Shown piece by piece: positions 1 to 8,735 of a stretch of 28,253 bases of DNA (its first letter is position 1; every line of letters begins with the position of its first letter). The stretch comes from Hofstenia miamia (taxonomy: Eukaryota > Xenacoelomorpha > Acoela > Hofsteniidae). Made by a program: the position numbers and the translations under genes. The stretch lies in contig CABFPE010000135.1 of assembly GCA_900660155.1 (NCBI GenBank), positions 782,472 through 810,724 on the forward strand, given 5' to 3'. Below the pieces are notes generated by a model, which searched no databases, was not told the origin of the DNA, and saw only the letters and a list, made by a program, of their open reading frames with translations.

Positions 1-7
1 ACCCTGA

Positions 8-10
<3 letters not shown>

Positions 11-40
<30 letters not shown>
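11..40. repeat. (AT)15 microsatellite
   Basis: Perfect AT dinucleotide run, preceded by accctgacct and followed by cacctt. It is one of about nine (TA)n tracts in the window, several of which sit directly against mobile-element termini. Confidence 0.97.
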
Positions 41-43
<3 letters not shown>

Positions 44-1128
44 CTTAAAGTATAAAATTCTTTCAAGTGCTTTCGAGCTCTTATACGATTTTTAAAAGTT
101 CAATGAAAATAAGAAAAATATTAGTTCGCTTTTTTGAAGCATAACATTGGAACTGTTCCCTTACAAAAAAACATGAAATTATTGAAGATTGACCATTAAA
201 TATATATATTTTCTCTAAAATTTAAGTTGAGCGTTTTTAAGCTTTCAGAATACAATGCAATGCATAAATGGAATACCACACCACATACTCCAATGGAATT
301 CTTTATAAAACCAAATGAATTTCTATTTATTATAGTGGCATTTTTTAATATTCTTATAAGAACTTGAAAAATCTTTAAAATTTAATTTAAAAACAGTTCC
401 ATGTAATTCCATTACGCAAATTTCAAACAATTGTTTGCATTATGTTTATTATATATGTAATAAATTGAAAAATTATTTTTGGAAGTTGTTAAGTTTTGAG
501 GATATTATTTCCCTCTATCTCAGCAACTACGGTGTCAGTTTCCATCTTGGCGTTGTACAGTTTTTGAAAGTTTTTGTGTTCTAAGCGAATTATAATTTAT
601 TGATTGACGCCAAACATAATATACATGGTTAAAGGTGTTGCTGTTACTTTTATTGTAATAATAATGTTCATATCTATGTTTATGATTCAAAATAAGGAGT
701 TGTTTATCTTGACAATATTATATGATTGAAGGCCGTCAAGGATTAATTTTGTGGTTTGGCGGAGCTCCTTTGATCGATGTGAGAAAAATATTGTGTACGC
801 TCAATTTCCATCGCTAGGCGACAAAGTCGATCGTTAACATCCACTTAATTCTTGGATTTTCCCCGTCATCTTAAATAAGTCACAAATTCGTTAATTGCTT
901 ATTTTTTGCTAGAGAAATTTGTGAGCCGCAAGAAAATACATTCTAATAATTATCTTATATTTTGAATAATTTAAGGATTTATAAAATGACCACGTTTAGT
1001 GAAATTTATCCCACGATCGAGGGTGTTTAGCACAGGCAATGCCAGAGTTAATGAAAATCATTTGAAACTTATAGGATCCTTTAGGGTTTGGCAAACGTTG
1101 CAATGTTCGAAAAAATAGACATCAGTCC
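41..1128. other. AT-rich non-coding stretch, probably intron of the GKAP1-like gene
   Basis: No open frame resembling a known protein is seen on either strand. It lies downstream of the minus-strand exon at 1240-1506 and so should be intron 1, or contain later exons that cannot be recognised here. No convincing second exon of the family was found. Confidence 0.5.
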
Positions 1129-1239
1129 CTATGAAGACGAAAAATAGCATAAGACAGTAAACCTTACACTTGACATAAAGAATGTAACTAATTGATGAAA
1201 AGCGGTTTGTCGCAAAACACCACGTAGAATACAAATTAC

Positions 1240-1506
1240 CTTTTCAGTATCAGCTTGCGGAACATTGAATCCATTAAGTACATCGAAGTCCTCTTCTTTA
1301 CGGTCCTTTTCGATTGCATCATGTGCAGCTTGATTGAGAGCATGCGCTTCTTTAACGGCGGCAGTTTGAGATTTCTTTTTGCGGCGCCGTTTTTTCTTTT
1401 CAGTGGCTACTGCAGATGCAGCTTTTGCAACTATTTCACTTAGTGTTTCTGGAGAGGAATCTGATTCAACTTGAAGAACTGCAAACTTGCTACTAGTTAA
1501 AGGCAT
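1240..1506 (-). CDS. First coding exon of a G kinase-anchoring protein 1-like gene
   Basis: This exon encodes 89 residues. It starts at the ATG at 1506-1504 (A at -3); a GTG two codons upstream is in frame but is not the start. It ends in phase 0 at a good donor (GAAAAG|GTAATT, intron from 1239). The protein begins MPLTSSKFAVLQVESD, close to the conserved N-terminal SRFALLQVDS motif of GKAP1. A lysine/arginine block (EKKKRRRKKK) and an acidic, alanine-rich segment follow, as in that family. GKAP1 is a Golgi-associated coiled-coil adaptor that binds cGMP-dependent protein kinase I. The sequence tttataaacaatttag just upstream of the ATG could be a 3' splice site, so a non-coding 5' exon may exist. 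Residues after the donor in the open frame are intronic. Later exons should lie at lower coordinates or outside the window. The assignment rests on the short N-terminal motif and composition. Confidence 0.72.
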
Positions 1507-1512
1507 TTTCAC

Positions 1513-2480
1513 GAATCTAAATTGTTTATAAAAACTTATTATCTAATAAAAATATATTTATTACTGAAATCATATAAACATATTGGTTTATAAGCCATCA
1601 ATATAAATTCTCTAAATGTCGCCATTTAATGATAATGTTACATAAAATACAATGAAGAAATTATAAATTTAAATTGTTCTATATTTTAAAAAATTGACTT
1701 AATAATAGTAATAATCAATTTTTGGAAAAAATATATTTATCAAGTCAAAATCATTGAAACATTTGATACTAAATAGTATAAAAAAATTTGGATTTATTGT
1801 ACGCTTAAGTCAATAATATTAAAACTGCGTCATGCTCAAATTCAAAGAACGACAAAATTCATTGTGTATCAGATTCGCAGTAACAGCATATAGCCATTTA
1901 TTAATGCAAAATCAGGTTTTGTTGCTATGGACGAATAGCATCTTAAGCAACATGTGCTTCACCCAAGATTGGTTGGTATACGACATACGCAATAGTAGGC
2001 TTTATGACATTTCATACGAAATATATAAATTGCAGTAGATAAATTATGTATTTAATGATAAATTGTAAATTATGAATGAAGCATGCTCTCAATCCTCGAA
2101 TTCCCAAAATTAAAATAACTGCAGCTAAATTTTCTTTAATAATTGTAATTCACTGTGAAATACTTTGCCAACACTACATTATTATTAAATGACAACTAAC
2201 TAAATTTTAGGAACGAAAGTTCAGTAATATGATCGCGATTAGTTTTTCACTGGAGTCCTCAAACTATGAATTAAAGTAAAAGTAAAGATGTTGCAAACGC
2301 ATCTCAAGCAGTTGCACTCAATGTCACTTATAGATAAGTTCAAAAAATAAGACTTCTTACATTGATTTCATTCAAATTTGATGCATTAACTAAGCACTTT
2401 AGAAATCATATCCTAGTTGCATTATCTTTCTTGACATTTCCGAAGCTTTTGATTATCCTCATCTTTCTATTTTTCTTGAC
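1513..2480. other. AT-rich intergenic or 5' intronic DNA
   Basis: Only short, low-complexity open frames occur, including one of 68 codons at 1832-2038. None has a recognisable motif or plausible splice borders. Nothing further is supported. Confidence 0.5.
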
Positions 2481-2494
2481 AAGTTACGTTTATT

Positions 2495-2690
2495 TGACCT
2501 TAGCGCGGATTTCATCGAGTTTTTCCTGTCTATCTAACCAACAACGCCAATGTGTTAAAATCTCTTCTCCTGTCATTGTAGCTAGTAGCGCCCCATTGCG
2601 ATTTTGGACTTCGGCAGTTCATTTTCCTCGAATATCGTATCTGATTTTTAAGCTTTTATCTATCTAGTGTCCTGCTAACCACCTTGACCA
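2495..2690 (-). pseudogene. Possible LINE ORF2 fragment (linker just before reverse transcriptase)
   Basis: The minus strand reads a stretch containing IRGK, one stop, then NRNGALLATMT followed by GEEILTHWRCWL. This matches the layout of the segment preceding the RT domain in many LINEs, where a D(K/R)NG-x-LLT motif is followed by EEIL-x-RW. The frame is closed by stops on both sides, and the catalytic RT motifs are not visible. The piece is too short to assign to a clade. The plus-strand 101-codon open frame over the same DNA is hydrophobic and begins at TTG; I regard it as a shadow. Confidence 0.35.
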
Positions 2691-2752
2691 AGAACATGCT
2701 ATCTCCTTTTCAAAATACCTGCATACCTGTATTGGCCATTTTGTGTCATAAT

Positions 2753-2873
2753 CAGTGTTGTGAAAAAATTCGATTTGTATCTCTTTTAGTGTACTTGATT
2801 TAAATCAATAATTGAACTAATAATGTACTTTGATTTAAATCATAATTTAAATCCGATTTAAGGTTTCACAACA
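2753..2873. mobile_element. Short hAT-like MITE with subterminal GATTTAAATC motifs
   Basis: The left end reads CAGTGTTGTGAAAAAATTCG. The right end, reversed, reads TGTTGTGAAACC, so about ten bases (TGTTGTGAAA) are inverted. Between them are several gatttaaatc / atttaaatc near-palindromes, as in hAT subterminal regions. CAGTGTTG is a typical hAT start. The right terminus lacks the outer CAG and no 8-bp target duplication is visible, so the copy is degraded or the right boundary is misplaced. Confidence 0.45.
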
Positions 2874-4440
2874 TTTTTAAACGTTGTTATACTACCAAAA
2901 TGTTGTTTAAACAATTACAAAATAAATATTTACAGATTCAATTGTTATAAATATGAAATCAGATATTAAGGAACAATTTTCTTGAAATTTAATATTATTT
3001 CTGTGTATTCAACAATTATATGGATTGCCATTATGGGGCCATATTTTTAAGCTTGCCATAAAATTTGTTTCTACAATGCTATTATAGTATCCATAAAATG
3101 GTGCATCATGGTATGTTACCATAACATAATCGGCTACCCTGAAGAGTACTTGTGGGAAGAATGGCCAGTAAATTAAATCGTTGCGCCTAATAGTGTAACT
3201 ATTAAATCAAGAATTATTTACAAAAATAGATAGAAGATCGAAAGACAACCAAGTGCTATTAGAGCGGATGGTTAGTCAGCTTAGTAGAACAAAAAATATA
3301 AAACTCTGCGAATGAGAACACATTGTAAGGAATATTAAGTTTGATGAAATGAAACAGTTGATTGCACATGGACAGCTTGGAACTGATGCTCTTCCATTAC
3401 AAGTCAGAGGTAATATCTAGAACAGAAATATCAGAAACGAAATAAAGCGACTGCTGAGGGTCAGCGATGGCTTGATGAGATCATAACATGGGCTACACCT
3501 AAATGAAAGAACAGACAATTTGAACTGATCAAGAACAACAATTATTTACATTATTTTGCAAAAGTGAGAAATTAAGGATTTGTTTTGCATCATCAGAAAT
3601 TAGATCACAGTTTGAATGAAGAGTGGATGCCAGAAGAAAATTTAACTAAAAACAGGTCTTAAAAGCTTGGCTCTAAGGAACGCCCCTAAACAGCAAGCAA
3701 TTAAAGATAATTTCGAAATACCAACAAGACCATTAAAATTTCTTAAACACTGCAAAAACCCTTATAAATATGATCACTAACAAAGTTATACAAATTTATT
3801 GATACTACATTCCCACATATTTGTACTAAAGATGATTCATAAATTTAAACCGCTTGGTAAAATTACGTTTGAAAATTTGATACATTTTAGTAAACTTATT
3901 TGCATCCTGTGAATGTTAAGAACATTTAAGAAATATACTAATAGATTACAACTAAAGGGTTTACTGAAAAAGTCGGCTAAAGCTAAATATTAATATTTAT
4001 AGATTTTGAATTATTGAAATATACGTCTACTTTTGTATTTGTAATCTATATTAACATCTATATCCTTCAACAAAGGCAAATTTCTATAAAAAATCCCCAA
4101 TCAATAAAATACATTTTGCAACACAGATAACGAAAAATACATAAAACATATACATGTAAAACTTTTATTTAATTAGAAATATCAATCTCACATGTCAAAG
4201 CACTATTTACTTTTTCTAATTTGCGTTGATTTATTATTTATCGATTAAAAACTATCGAATTAGTCCACTTTAGCTAATACCCAACTAAACTGCTGCAAAG
4301 AAATCAACCATGTTTCAGAAGTTACTTGTAAAAAATATTTTCTAAAAACAACACAATCACAAAAATGAGAGAGGCGAATGCTTAGATTTGAGCAAGTTTG
4401 AGAAAGTTTAGTTTAGAAATTTCGGAATTGCCAGTATAGT
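2874..4440. other. AT-rich stretch without an identifiable gene
   Basis: Stretches of less extreme composition near 3120-3680 can be read in several frames, but every frame is interrupted and no family motif could be named. They may be an old transposon remnant. The rest is plain AT-rich sequence. Confidence 0.4.
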
Positions 4441-4554
4441 ATAATTAGTTTTCGATAATTATAGCTCCTCGAGGAAAGGCTTCTGGAGAAGAAACAGAGG
4501 GACGCATGCACGACGTTGAATGCACTGGTCTTGGTTCGAATGACTTAAAAAGTT

Positions 4555-4929
4555 GTGCCTGGGTTTACATTCGAAATCAGCAATATCAGAGAAAAGGTGA
4601 AAACTTTTGATAATTCCGGAACGAATTGTTGGAAAGCTACAATAGAAGAGAAAATATTAAATTTTTTTAATGTTTTTAAATCACCTAACGAAACAAACGC
4701 AATGTTGATTGATAAGGTGATTGATGTTGGAAAACAATGCGAAGTCGACATTAAACCGGGAGATATATCAACATGTCATAGATTCCCCAAACGCAAAAAT
4801 GACACGCATCCTCTGATTATGGTCAGGTTTATAAGGTCTAAAAGATTGAAATCATGCGTAACAAATGTAAACTTAAAGAAAAAGCAAGACATCTTTTGTT
4901 TTCGAGGACATTACATTGGAGGGGAGTAA
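4555..4929 (+). pseudogene. LINE ORF1-like protein (nucleic-acid-binding), partial
   Basis: An open frame of 124 codons with no ATG at its start (first codon GTG), so the N-terminus is missing or elsewhere. It contains IREKVK, then EEKILNFFN, VIDVGKQCEVDIKPGDIS, the THRF-like STCHRFPKRKN, and HPLIMVRFIRSKR. This order (charged helix, acidic loop, HR motif, P-hydrophobic-RF) matches the RRM-like and C-terminal part of LINE ORF1 proteins, which coat LINE RNA and act as nucleic-acid chaperones. The frame ends at a TAA shortly before the endonuclease remnants. Function is inferred from the family. Confidence 0.65.
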
Positions 4930-4959
4930 TGCACTTTTTAAAATTAAAAGAATGAATGG

Positions 4960-5500
4960 AATCAAAAGAGTCATTAGATCGAATACCATTAATAATTTCA
5001 CTAACAGAAACGTGGCTTTAAAATGATGATTTTATTAATCTCTACGATATGTGTGACATTAATCCAATTTTGACGAAAAATAGAAGTCATAAGGATGGGG
5101 GTATTGGTATATACATTTCTAAGCAAGGTAAGCTTTATCAAATTTATTACCACGGTGATATGGAAGCTTTTACTGTTGAAGTTTTATTGGGAGGTAAAAG
5201 AACATATTTTTCCTCATGATTATCCAAATTATGTCATGTTAAAACCGCATTCTTTTTAATATAAAAATTATAGGCATATTTTCTGTGGTGACTTTAATAT
5301 AGACATTCTTAAACAGACAAGAGAAACCCAGAAATACACTGCCCTTTTTAAATGATTAGGGTATTCATGTTCCCCACCAGGGAAACTCTATTATCAAAAA
5401 CATGTATCGATCACGTATGTACCAATATTGAACATGTAACTTCAAAAACGGCTGGTTGTGATCCTAGTGACCAGATTGTTTCAACATCATTTGAATTTTC
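4960..5500 (+). pseudogene. LINE ORF2 apurinic-like endonuclease domain, broken
   Basis: Segments in shifting frames show the domain in order: ISLTETWL near 5010, NRSHKDGGIGIYIS near 5080-5120, IFCGDFNIDILK near 5280-5310, and then a block with TCIDHVCTN and DPSDQIVSTS near 5400-5490. In active APE-type endonucleases the last motif is SDH, with the catalytic histidine; here it is SDQ. At least one deletion lies between the first two and the GDFN motif. The domain would nick target DNA for target-primed reverse transcription; this copy is dead. Confidence 0.7.
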
Positions 5501-5640
5501 TCATAATTTCGAAAAAAGCTTATAAGAAACTACAAAAAACTTAACTAGCAGTTCTTATTAAACGCTTGTAATTACCTTGATCATTTGCTCAAAATTCTAA
5601 TGAAATAGACCAAGACTGCATTTTTCTAACTGACTATATT

Positions 5641-5946
5641 TTGAATACTCTGGATAGATTTGTTCCATTGCAAACCGCTAGACCATCAGCAAGAAAACAA
5701 TGGGTAACAAATAGACTTAAAACAGAAATTAAAAAGCACGATAATCTCCATAAACTTGTAAGTCAAGGAAGTAGATCAGTAAACATGGATGCTTATAAAA
5801 AGCAAAGATATTTGTTAACTGAACTAACTCGAATTCGAAAAAAGGAATATTATGAAAATCTTGTGTCATTGGGATCCACAAATACCCATTCTTATAAAAT
5901 AACATCGCCAATTATAGGCAAAAGGTTGTCAATGCCGTTGTTCTAA
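5641..5946 (+). pseudogene. LINE ORF2 linker between endonuclease and RT
   Basis: About 101 open codons beginning at TTG, so this is an open segment and not a separate gene. It contains KQWVTNRLKTEIKKHDNL followed by LTRIRKKEYYENLV, the basic helical linker common in CR1/Jockey ORF2 (WfT..l...i..rd.l, then yk..rN..). It joins the endonuclease remnants upstream and the RT remnants downstream. Confidence 0.6.
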
Positions 5947-6169
5947 CTAAAAACATGTTTTAACAATTTCTTTACATCAATTTGTACAGGTAACAAATTA
6001 CCTAATCAAGAATTCCGAAAATACGTTTCTACTTTGCCAAACTGTCTTCAGTCGATTTACTTTAAATACACTAATGCTAATGAAGTACGTAAAATTATAA
6101 ATACATTACAATGTAAAAATGCAAACGCCTTAACGATATAAGCAATTTTGTTATTAAAAAATTTGAATC

Positions 6170-6617
6170 AATACTAGTACCCTTTTTATAAAGTTTTTGA
6201 ACAAGTGCATTTATCTAGGTTTATTTCCAACGTCATTTAAAGAAGCCAAGGTGATTGCTCTACATAACAGTGGCAATAAAGAAAATTCAAACAATTTCAG
6301 ACCTATCTTAATGCTTAATTCGCTTAGTAAAATTCTTGAACCTATTATATTTAATAGAAGCATGTCTTATTTTAACCATTTCGTTTTATATTTATAAATT
6401 TCAGTTTGGATTCCGTAGTCATAGAAGTAAAATAGATGCTATGGCGTTTTTAGTTGAATAACTTAGTGAGATTCATTGCGATGTTCCACAAGGTTCTATT
6501 TTAGGCCCGTTATTAGGGGCCCTCATTTACATCAATGATTTGCCTAACTGTGAAAATGAAAACCCGCTATCGAAAATGATCGATTTTACATCCATTAACA
6601 TGTGGCTAACTAATAAT
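6170..6617 (+). pseudogene. LINE reverse-transcriptase domain, 5' part, with internal deletions
   Basis: RT motifs in order are: GLFPTSFKEAKVIALHNSG (6215-6275), NFRPILMLNSLSKILE (6290-6345), QFGFRSHRSKIDAMAFLVE (6404-6460), then CDVPQGSILGPLL and YINDLPNCENENPLSKM (6478-6577). The piece between DAMAFLVE and DVPQGS is much shorter than usual, and the YADD catalytic box expected after the INDLP motif is missing, so two internal deletions removed essential residues. The text then runs to NMWLTNN and is cut by the TRIM insertion. Confidence 0.75.
6606..6617. repeat. Left copy of the 12-bp repeat flanking the TRIM
   Basis: CTAACTAATAAT occurs here and again at 7370-7381 on the other side of the LTR element. 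It is the target-site duplication, or part of it. Because the LTR itself begins with AAT at this border, the true duplication length is ambiguous between 9 and 12 bp. Confidence 0.8.
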
Positions 6618-6800
6618 CACTGGGGTGTGATTCTAGCGAACTCAAAGAGAATACAGTTCAAACTATTTCTCTTTACAAAAATACTTTCGGCTTTATATAT
6701 ACAATATTTACAATATGTACAAATATTACAACTACCAGTCACTAACAAGAAAAGCGCGAGGTCTGGCCGATAAATAGTAACAACTACCAGCGATGCTACA
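6618..6800 (-). repeat. TRIM 3' LTR
   Basis: Identical by eye to positions 7187-7369. On the plus strand it lacks the first five bases (TGTAG) present in the other LTR. It is preceded by target sequence (aat shared). The right end is ...GATGCTACA. Confidence 0.88.
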
Positions 6801-6879
6801 CGCCGCCCCAGGCCAGACTCGGCGACTTTTCTTGTGTGCCCAATGGCGGAGGATTTGGCCCAAAAGGATCCATTCGACA

Positions 6880-6962
6880 GCTCTTCACTCAAACATGCAA
6901 AAACTAAGGCGTAGGATTGTCTGACCCCTATCGATTGCGTTAATCTTGTGGAGAGGCATCAG
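6880..6962. repeat. Internal 83-bp repeat, copy 1 of the TRIM
   Basis: Matches 7057-7139 at 78 of 83 positions by direct comparison. All five differences are transitions. On the minus strand it reads an open stretch containing KINAIDRGQTILRLSLCMFE, ended by TGA in this copy. Confidence 0.9.
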
Positions 6963-7056
6963 ATTTAACCATTGAAACCGTGTCCATCACCAATTGTGGC
7001 CAGCAATGACTGAGAACAGCAAACTAAAAACCATCTTCTTTGCAGCATCATTACAA

Positions 7057-7139
7057 GCTCCTCGCTCAAACATGCAAAAACTAAGGCGTAGGATTGTCTG
7101 ACCCCTATCAATTGCGTTAATCTTGCGGAGAGGCATTAG
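7057..7139. repeat. Internal 83-bp repeat, copy 2 of the TRIM
   Basis: Second copy of the internal duplication, 177 bp from the first, on the PBS side of the element. On the minus strand it lies in a short open frame of about 54 codons starting at ATG near 7148. There is no known family and it may be non-coding. Confidence 0.9.
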
Positions 7140-7162
7140 AATGTTCTGCATCACATCAGGGT

Positions 7163-7178
7163 CCTGTCACGGTCGCCA
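7163..7178 (-). promoter_or_regulatory. TRIM primer-binding site (tRNA-Arg)
   Basis: On the plus strand CCTGTCACGGTCGCCA equals the 3' end of an animal tRNA-Arg (acceptor and T-stem side, ending CGGTCG) with the added CCA. On the element's minus strand this is the PBS, directly after the 5' LTR terminal CA. The assignment is from knowledge of mdg1/412-type elements that use tRNA-Arg. Confidence 0.8.
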
Positions 7179-7369
7179 TGTAGAATCACTGGGGTGTGAT
7201 TCTAGCGAACTCAAAGAGAATACAGTTCAAACTATTTCTCTTTACAAAAATACTTTCGGCTTTATATATACAATATTTACAATATGTACAAATATTACAA
7301 CTACCAGTCACTAACAAGAAAAGCGCGAGGTCTGGCCGATAAATAGTAACAACTACCAGCGATGCTACA
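7179..7369 (-). repeat. TRIM 5' LTR
   Basis: 191 bp, with short inverted ends TGTAG...CTACA. It contains tttatatatacaatatttac, a possible TATA-type core promoter region on either strand. The flanking target sequence at 7370 resumes the LINE frame. Confidence 0.9.
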
Positions 7370-8015
7370 CTAACTAATAATTCACTGAGTCTAAATATTT
7401 CCAAATTCATTGGATAAAATTTTAGACATTCATACACTAATTGTTATATGACTGGAGACGATATTTGCTTAGAAACGAAGGCAAATACCTTGATATTGTG
7501 CTCGACAATGGGTTAAAATTTGAAAATCGCATTGATAGTTGTTAAAAAATATCAAAGCTGGTGGACTTATCTGCAAAATACGACATTATTTTACCAAGAA
7601 CTACCTAAATTTGTTTTGTAAATCTTATATCAAACCAATAATTCAATATGGTATCCTTGTCTATGGCTGTTTCTAAAAAATGCATTAAAACATATTCACA
7701 AAATACAGAAGAAAATAATCAGTGCAGTGTATTTTATGAGATTCTCGGAAAGGAAAAGTTGAACAATCTCAAATCATGACTGTTTATCAATTACATGTAT
7801 ATGAATTGGTTAAGTTCTTACTGAAATCCCTTGGTTCATTACATCATGATCAGTTCTTCAATTCTTTCATAAACAAAAATTGCAAACATGCCTATGAAAC
7901 TAGAAATTCAACGAGGAATCTAAGCAGACTTGTACTAAATAACAAGATTTCCGCAGATATTTCTGAAGGAATATACACAAACGATCAAATCGATGTTATT
8001 GCAAACCACCTTTAA
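7370..8015 (+). pseudogene. LINE ORF2 C-terminal part
   Basis: Continues the LINE after the TRIM, in several frames. Recognisable pieces are NSLSLNISKF at once after the insertion (standard KLSLN motif of LINE RTs), ILCSTMG / KFENRIDS, YIKPIIQYGILVYGC near 7630-7670, KHIHKIQKKIISAVYFM near 7690-7740, then 79 open codons starting MTVYQLHVYELVKFLLKS (7776-8015). The last parts match the RT thumb and C-terminal segment of CR1/L2-like elements. A DNA tail rich in A and T follows to about 8199. Confidence 0.7.
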
Positions 8016-8201
8016 TTGTGATAATGACGAACTGATTGACCTAGTGTTTCTTAATGATTTTCCTTGGCATGTATTTGGGCTCTACACTCTTTTTAGATTA
8101 GCTATTAGAAGAGTACGTATTCTACCTATTATATTTTATTTTTTGTTTATTTATAACTATTAATAGAATAAAATAACGTTATTGTTATTATTATCATTCG
8201 A

Positions 8202-8300
8202 AAACTTAAAATTGTTTCATAATATATTGATTAAAGAATTTGAGAGATTGGTTTGGAAAAATGAAAACGTTAAATTGTTTAATAATCTATCGATTAAAAG
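8202..8300. repeat. Two tandem copies of a short AT-rich unit, with an inverted copy nearby
   Basis: GAAAACTTAAAATTGTTTCA (8200s) is followed about 62 bp later by GAAAACGTTAAATTGTTTAA; both continue into AATnTATyGATTAAAG. A third, inverted copy runs through atcgatagatttttaaacaa at about 8702-8735. The solo LTR at 8341-8619 lies between the direct and inverted copies. Confidence 0.55.
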
Positions 8301-8340
8301 TTTAGGAAGTTTAGGAATTTGGAAACTAAAAATTTCTCAT

Positions 8341-8619
8341 TGTAGAATCACTGGGTTGAATTTAGAGAGAACTATGCCAGAGGACTTAATGTCAAACAAG
8401 AAGGTTGCTGAGGTGAACATTGACTAGAGCAAGGGATTCTAACTAAGTAACAAGAGAACACGGTTGAACTGGACTTTTTTTTCTATTTACAGATGCTTTG
8501 GTGTGTCTTACATACATGCGTATTAAAAATATGTACAAATATATAAACAACTAGTCACTAGTAAACACGAAATGCGCGGAAGCTGGTCGATACTAGAAAA
8601 CAGTACCTGCCAATGCTAA
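8341..8619 (-). mobile_element. Diverged solo LTR related to the TRIM
   Basis: Starts TGTAGAATCACTGGGTTG (TRIM LTR: TGTAGAATCACTGGGGTG) and ends with a counterpart of the TRIM's gcgcgagg...gataaatagtaacaactaccagcgatgcta, here gcgcggaagctggtcgatac and cctgccaatgcta. The block near attctaactaagtaacaaga also aligns. It carries about 90 extra bases near its left end. No PBS or partner LTR flanks it, so it is a solo LTR. No clear target duplication is seen. Confidence 0.7.
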
Positions 8620-8735
8620 ATTATTATATTGATAAAAAATTTGGGAACTTGAAATCTCAATATGATTTAACATCGATTAAAATGCGATAAATTATTTGTG
8701 ATCGATAGATTTTTAAACAATTTTAGGTTTTCAAG

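Larger units (their letters stand above)
6618..7369 (-). mobile_element. TRIM: miniature non-autonomous LTR retrotransposon
   Basis: Direct repeats (about 6615-6800 and 7179-7369) appear identical over 186 bp and enclose about 378 bp without gag or pol. Read on the minus strand, the 5' LTR (7369 to 7179) begins TGTAGCATCG and ends GATTCTACA. It is followed immediately by TGGCGACCGTGACAGG, complementary to the 3' end of tRNA-Arg plus CCA. The 3' LTR is preceded by the G-rich CCTGGGGCGGCG as polypurine-like tract. Size, LTR ends, PBS, lack of coding capacity and target duplication match TRIM elements, known mainly from plants and some animals. The identical LTRs indicate recent insertion relative to the rotted LINE around it. 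Confidence 0.87.
4500..8199 (+). mobile_element. Degenerate CR1/L2/Jockey-like LINE, interrupted by a TRIM
   Basis: ORF1, endonuclease, linker, RT and C-terminal segments appear in the correct order on the plus strand. The 3' end runs into an A/T-rich tail (gttattgttattattatcatt at 8178-8198), as expected for LINEs of this group. Many frameshifts and stops, an endonuclease active-site change and RT deletions show it is inactive. A 752-bp LTR element is inserted at 6618-7369. The 5' boundary is approximate. Confidence 0.8.

Noticed and set aside
2362..2667. 101-codon plus-strand frame with a hydrophobic stretch
   Set aside because: Starts at TTG, has no family motif, and the opposite strand shows LINE-like motifs.
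3330..3680. Possible coding remnant
   Set aside because: All frames are interrupted within about 40 codons and no motif could be matched to a family.
6617..6892. Minus-strand open frame of 91 codons and its twin at 7186-7437
   Set aside because: Both run through the LTRs and share the same C-terminal residues because the LTRs are duplicated; the unshared parts differ. They are repeat shadows, not genes.
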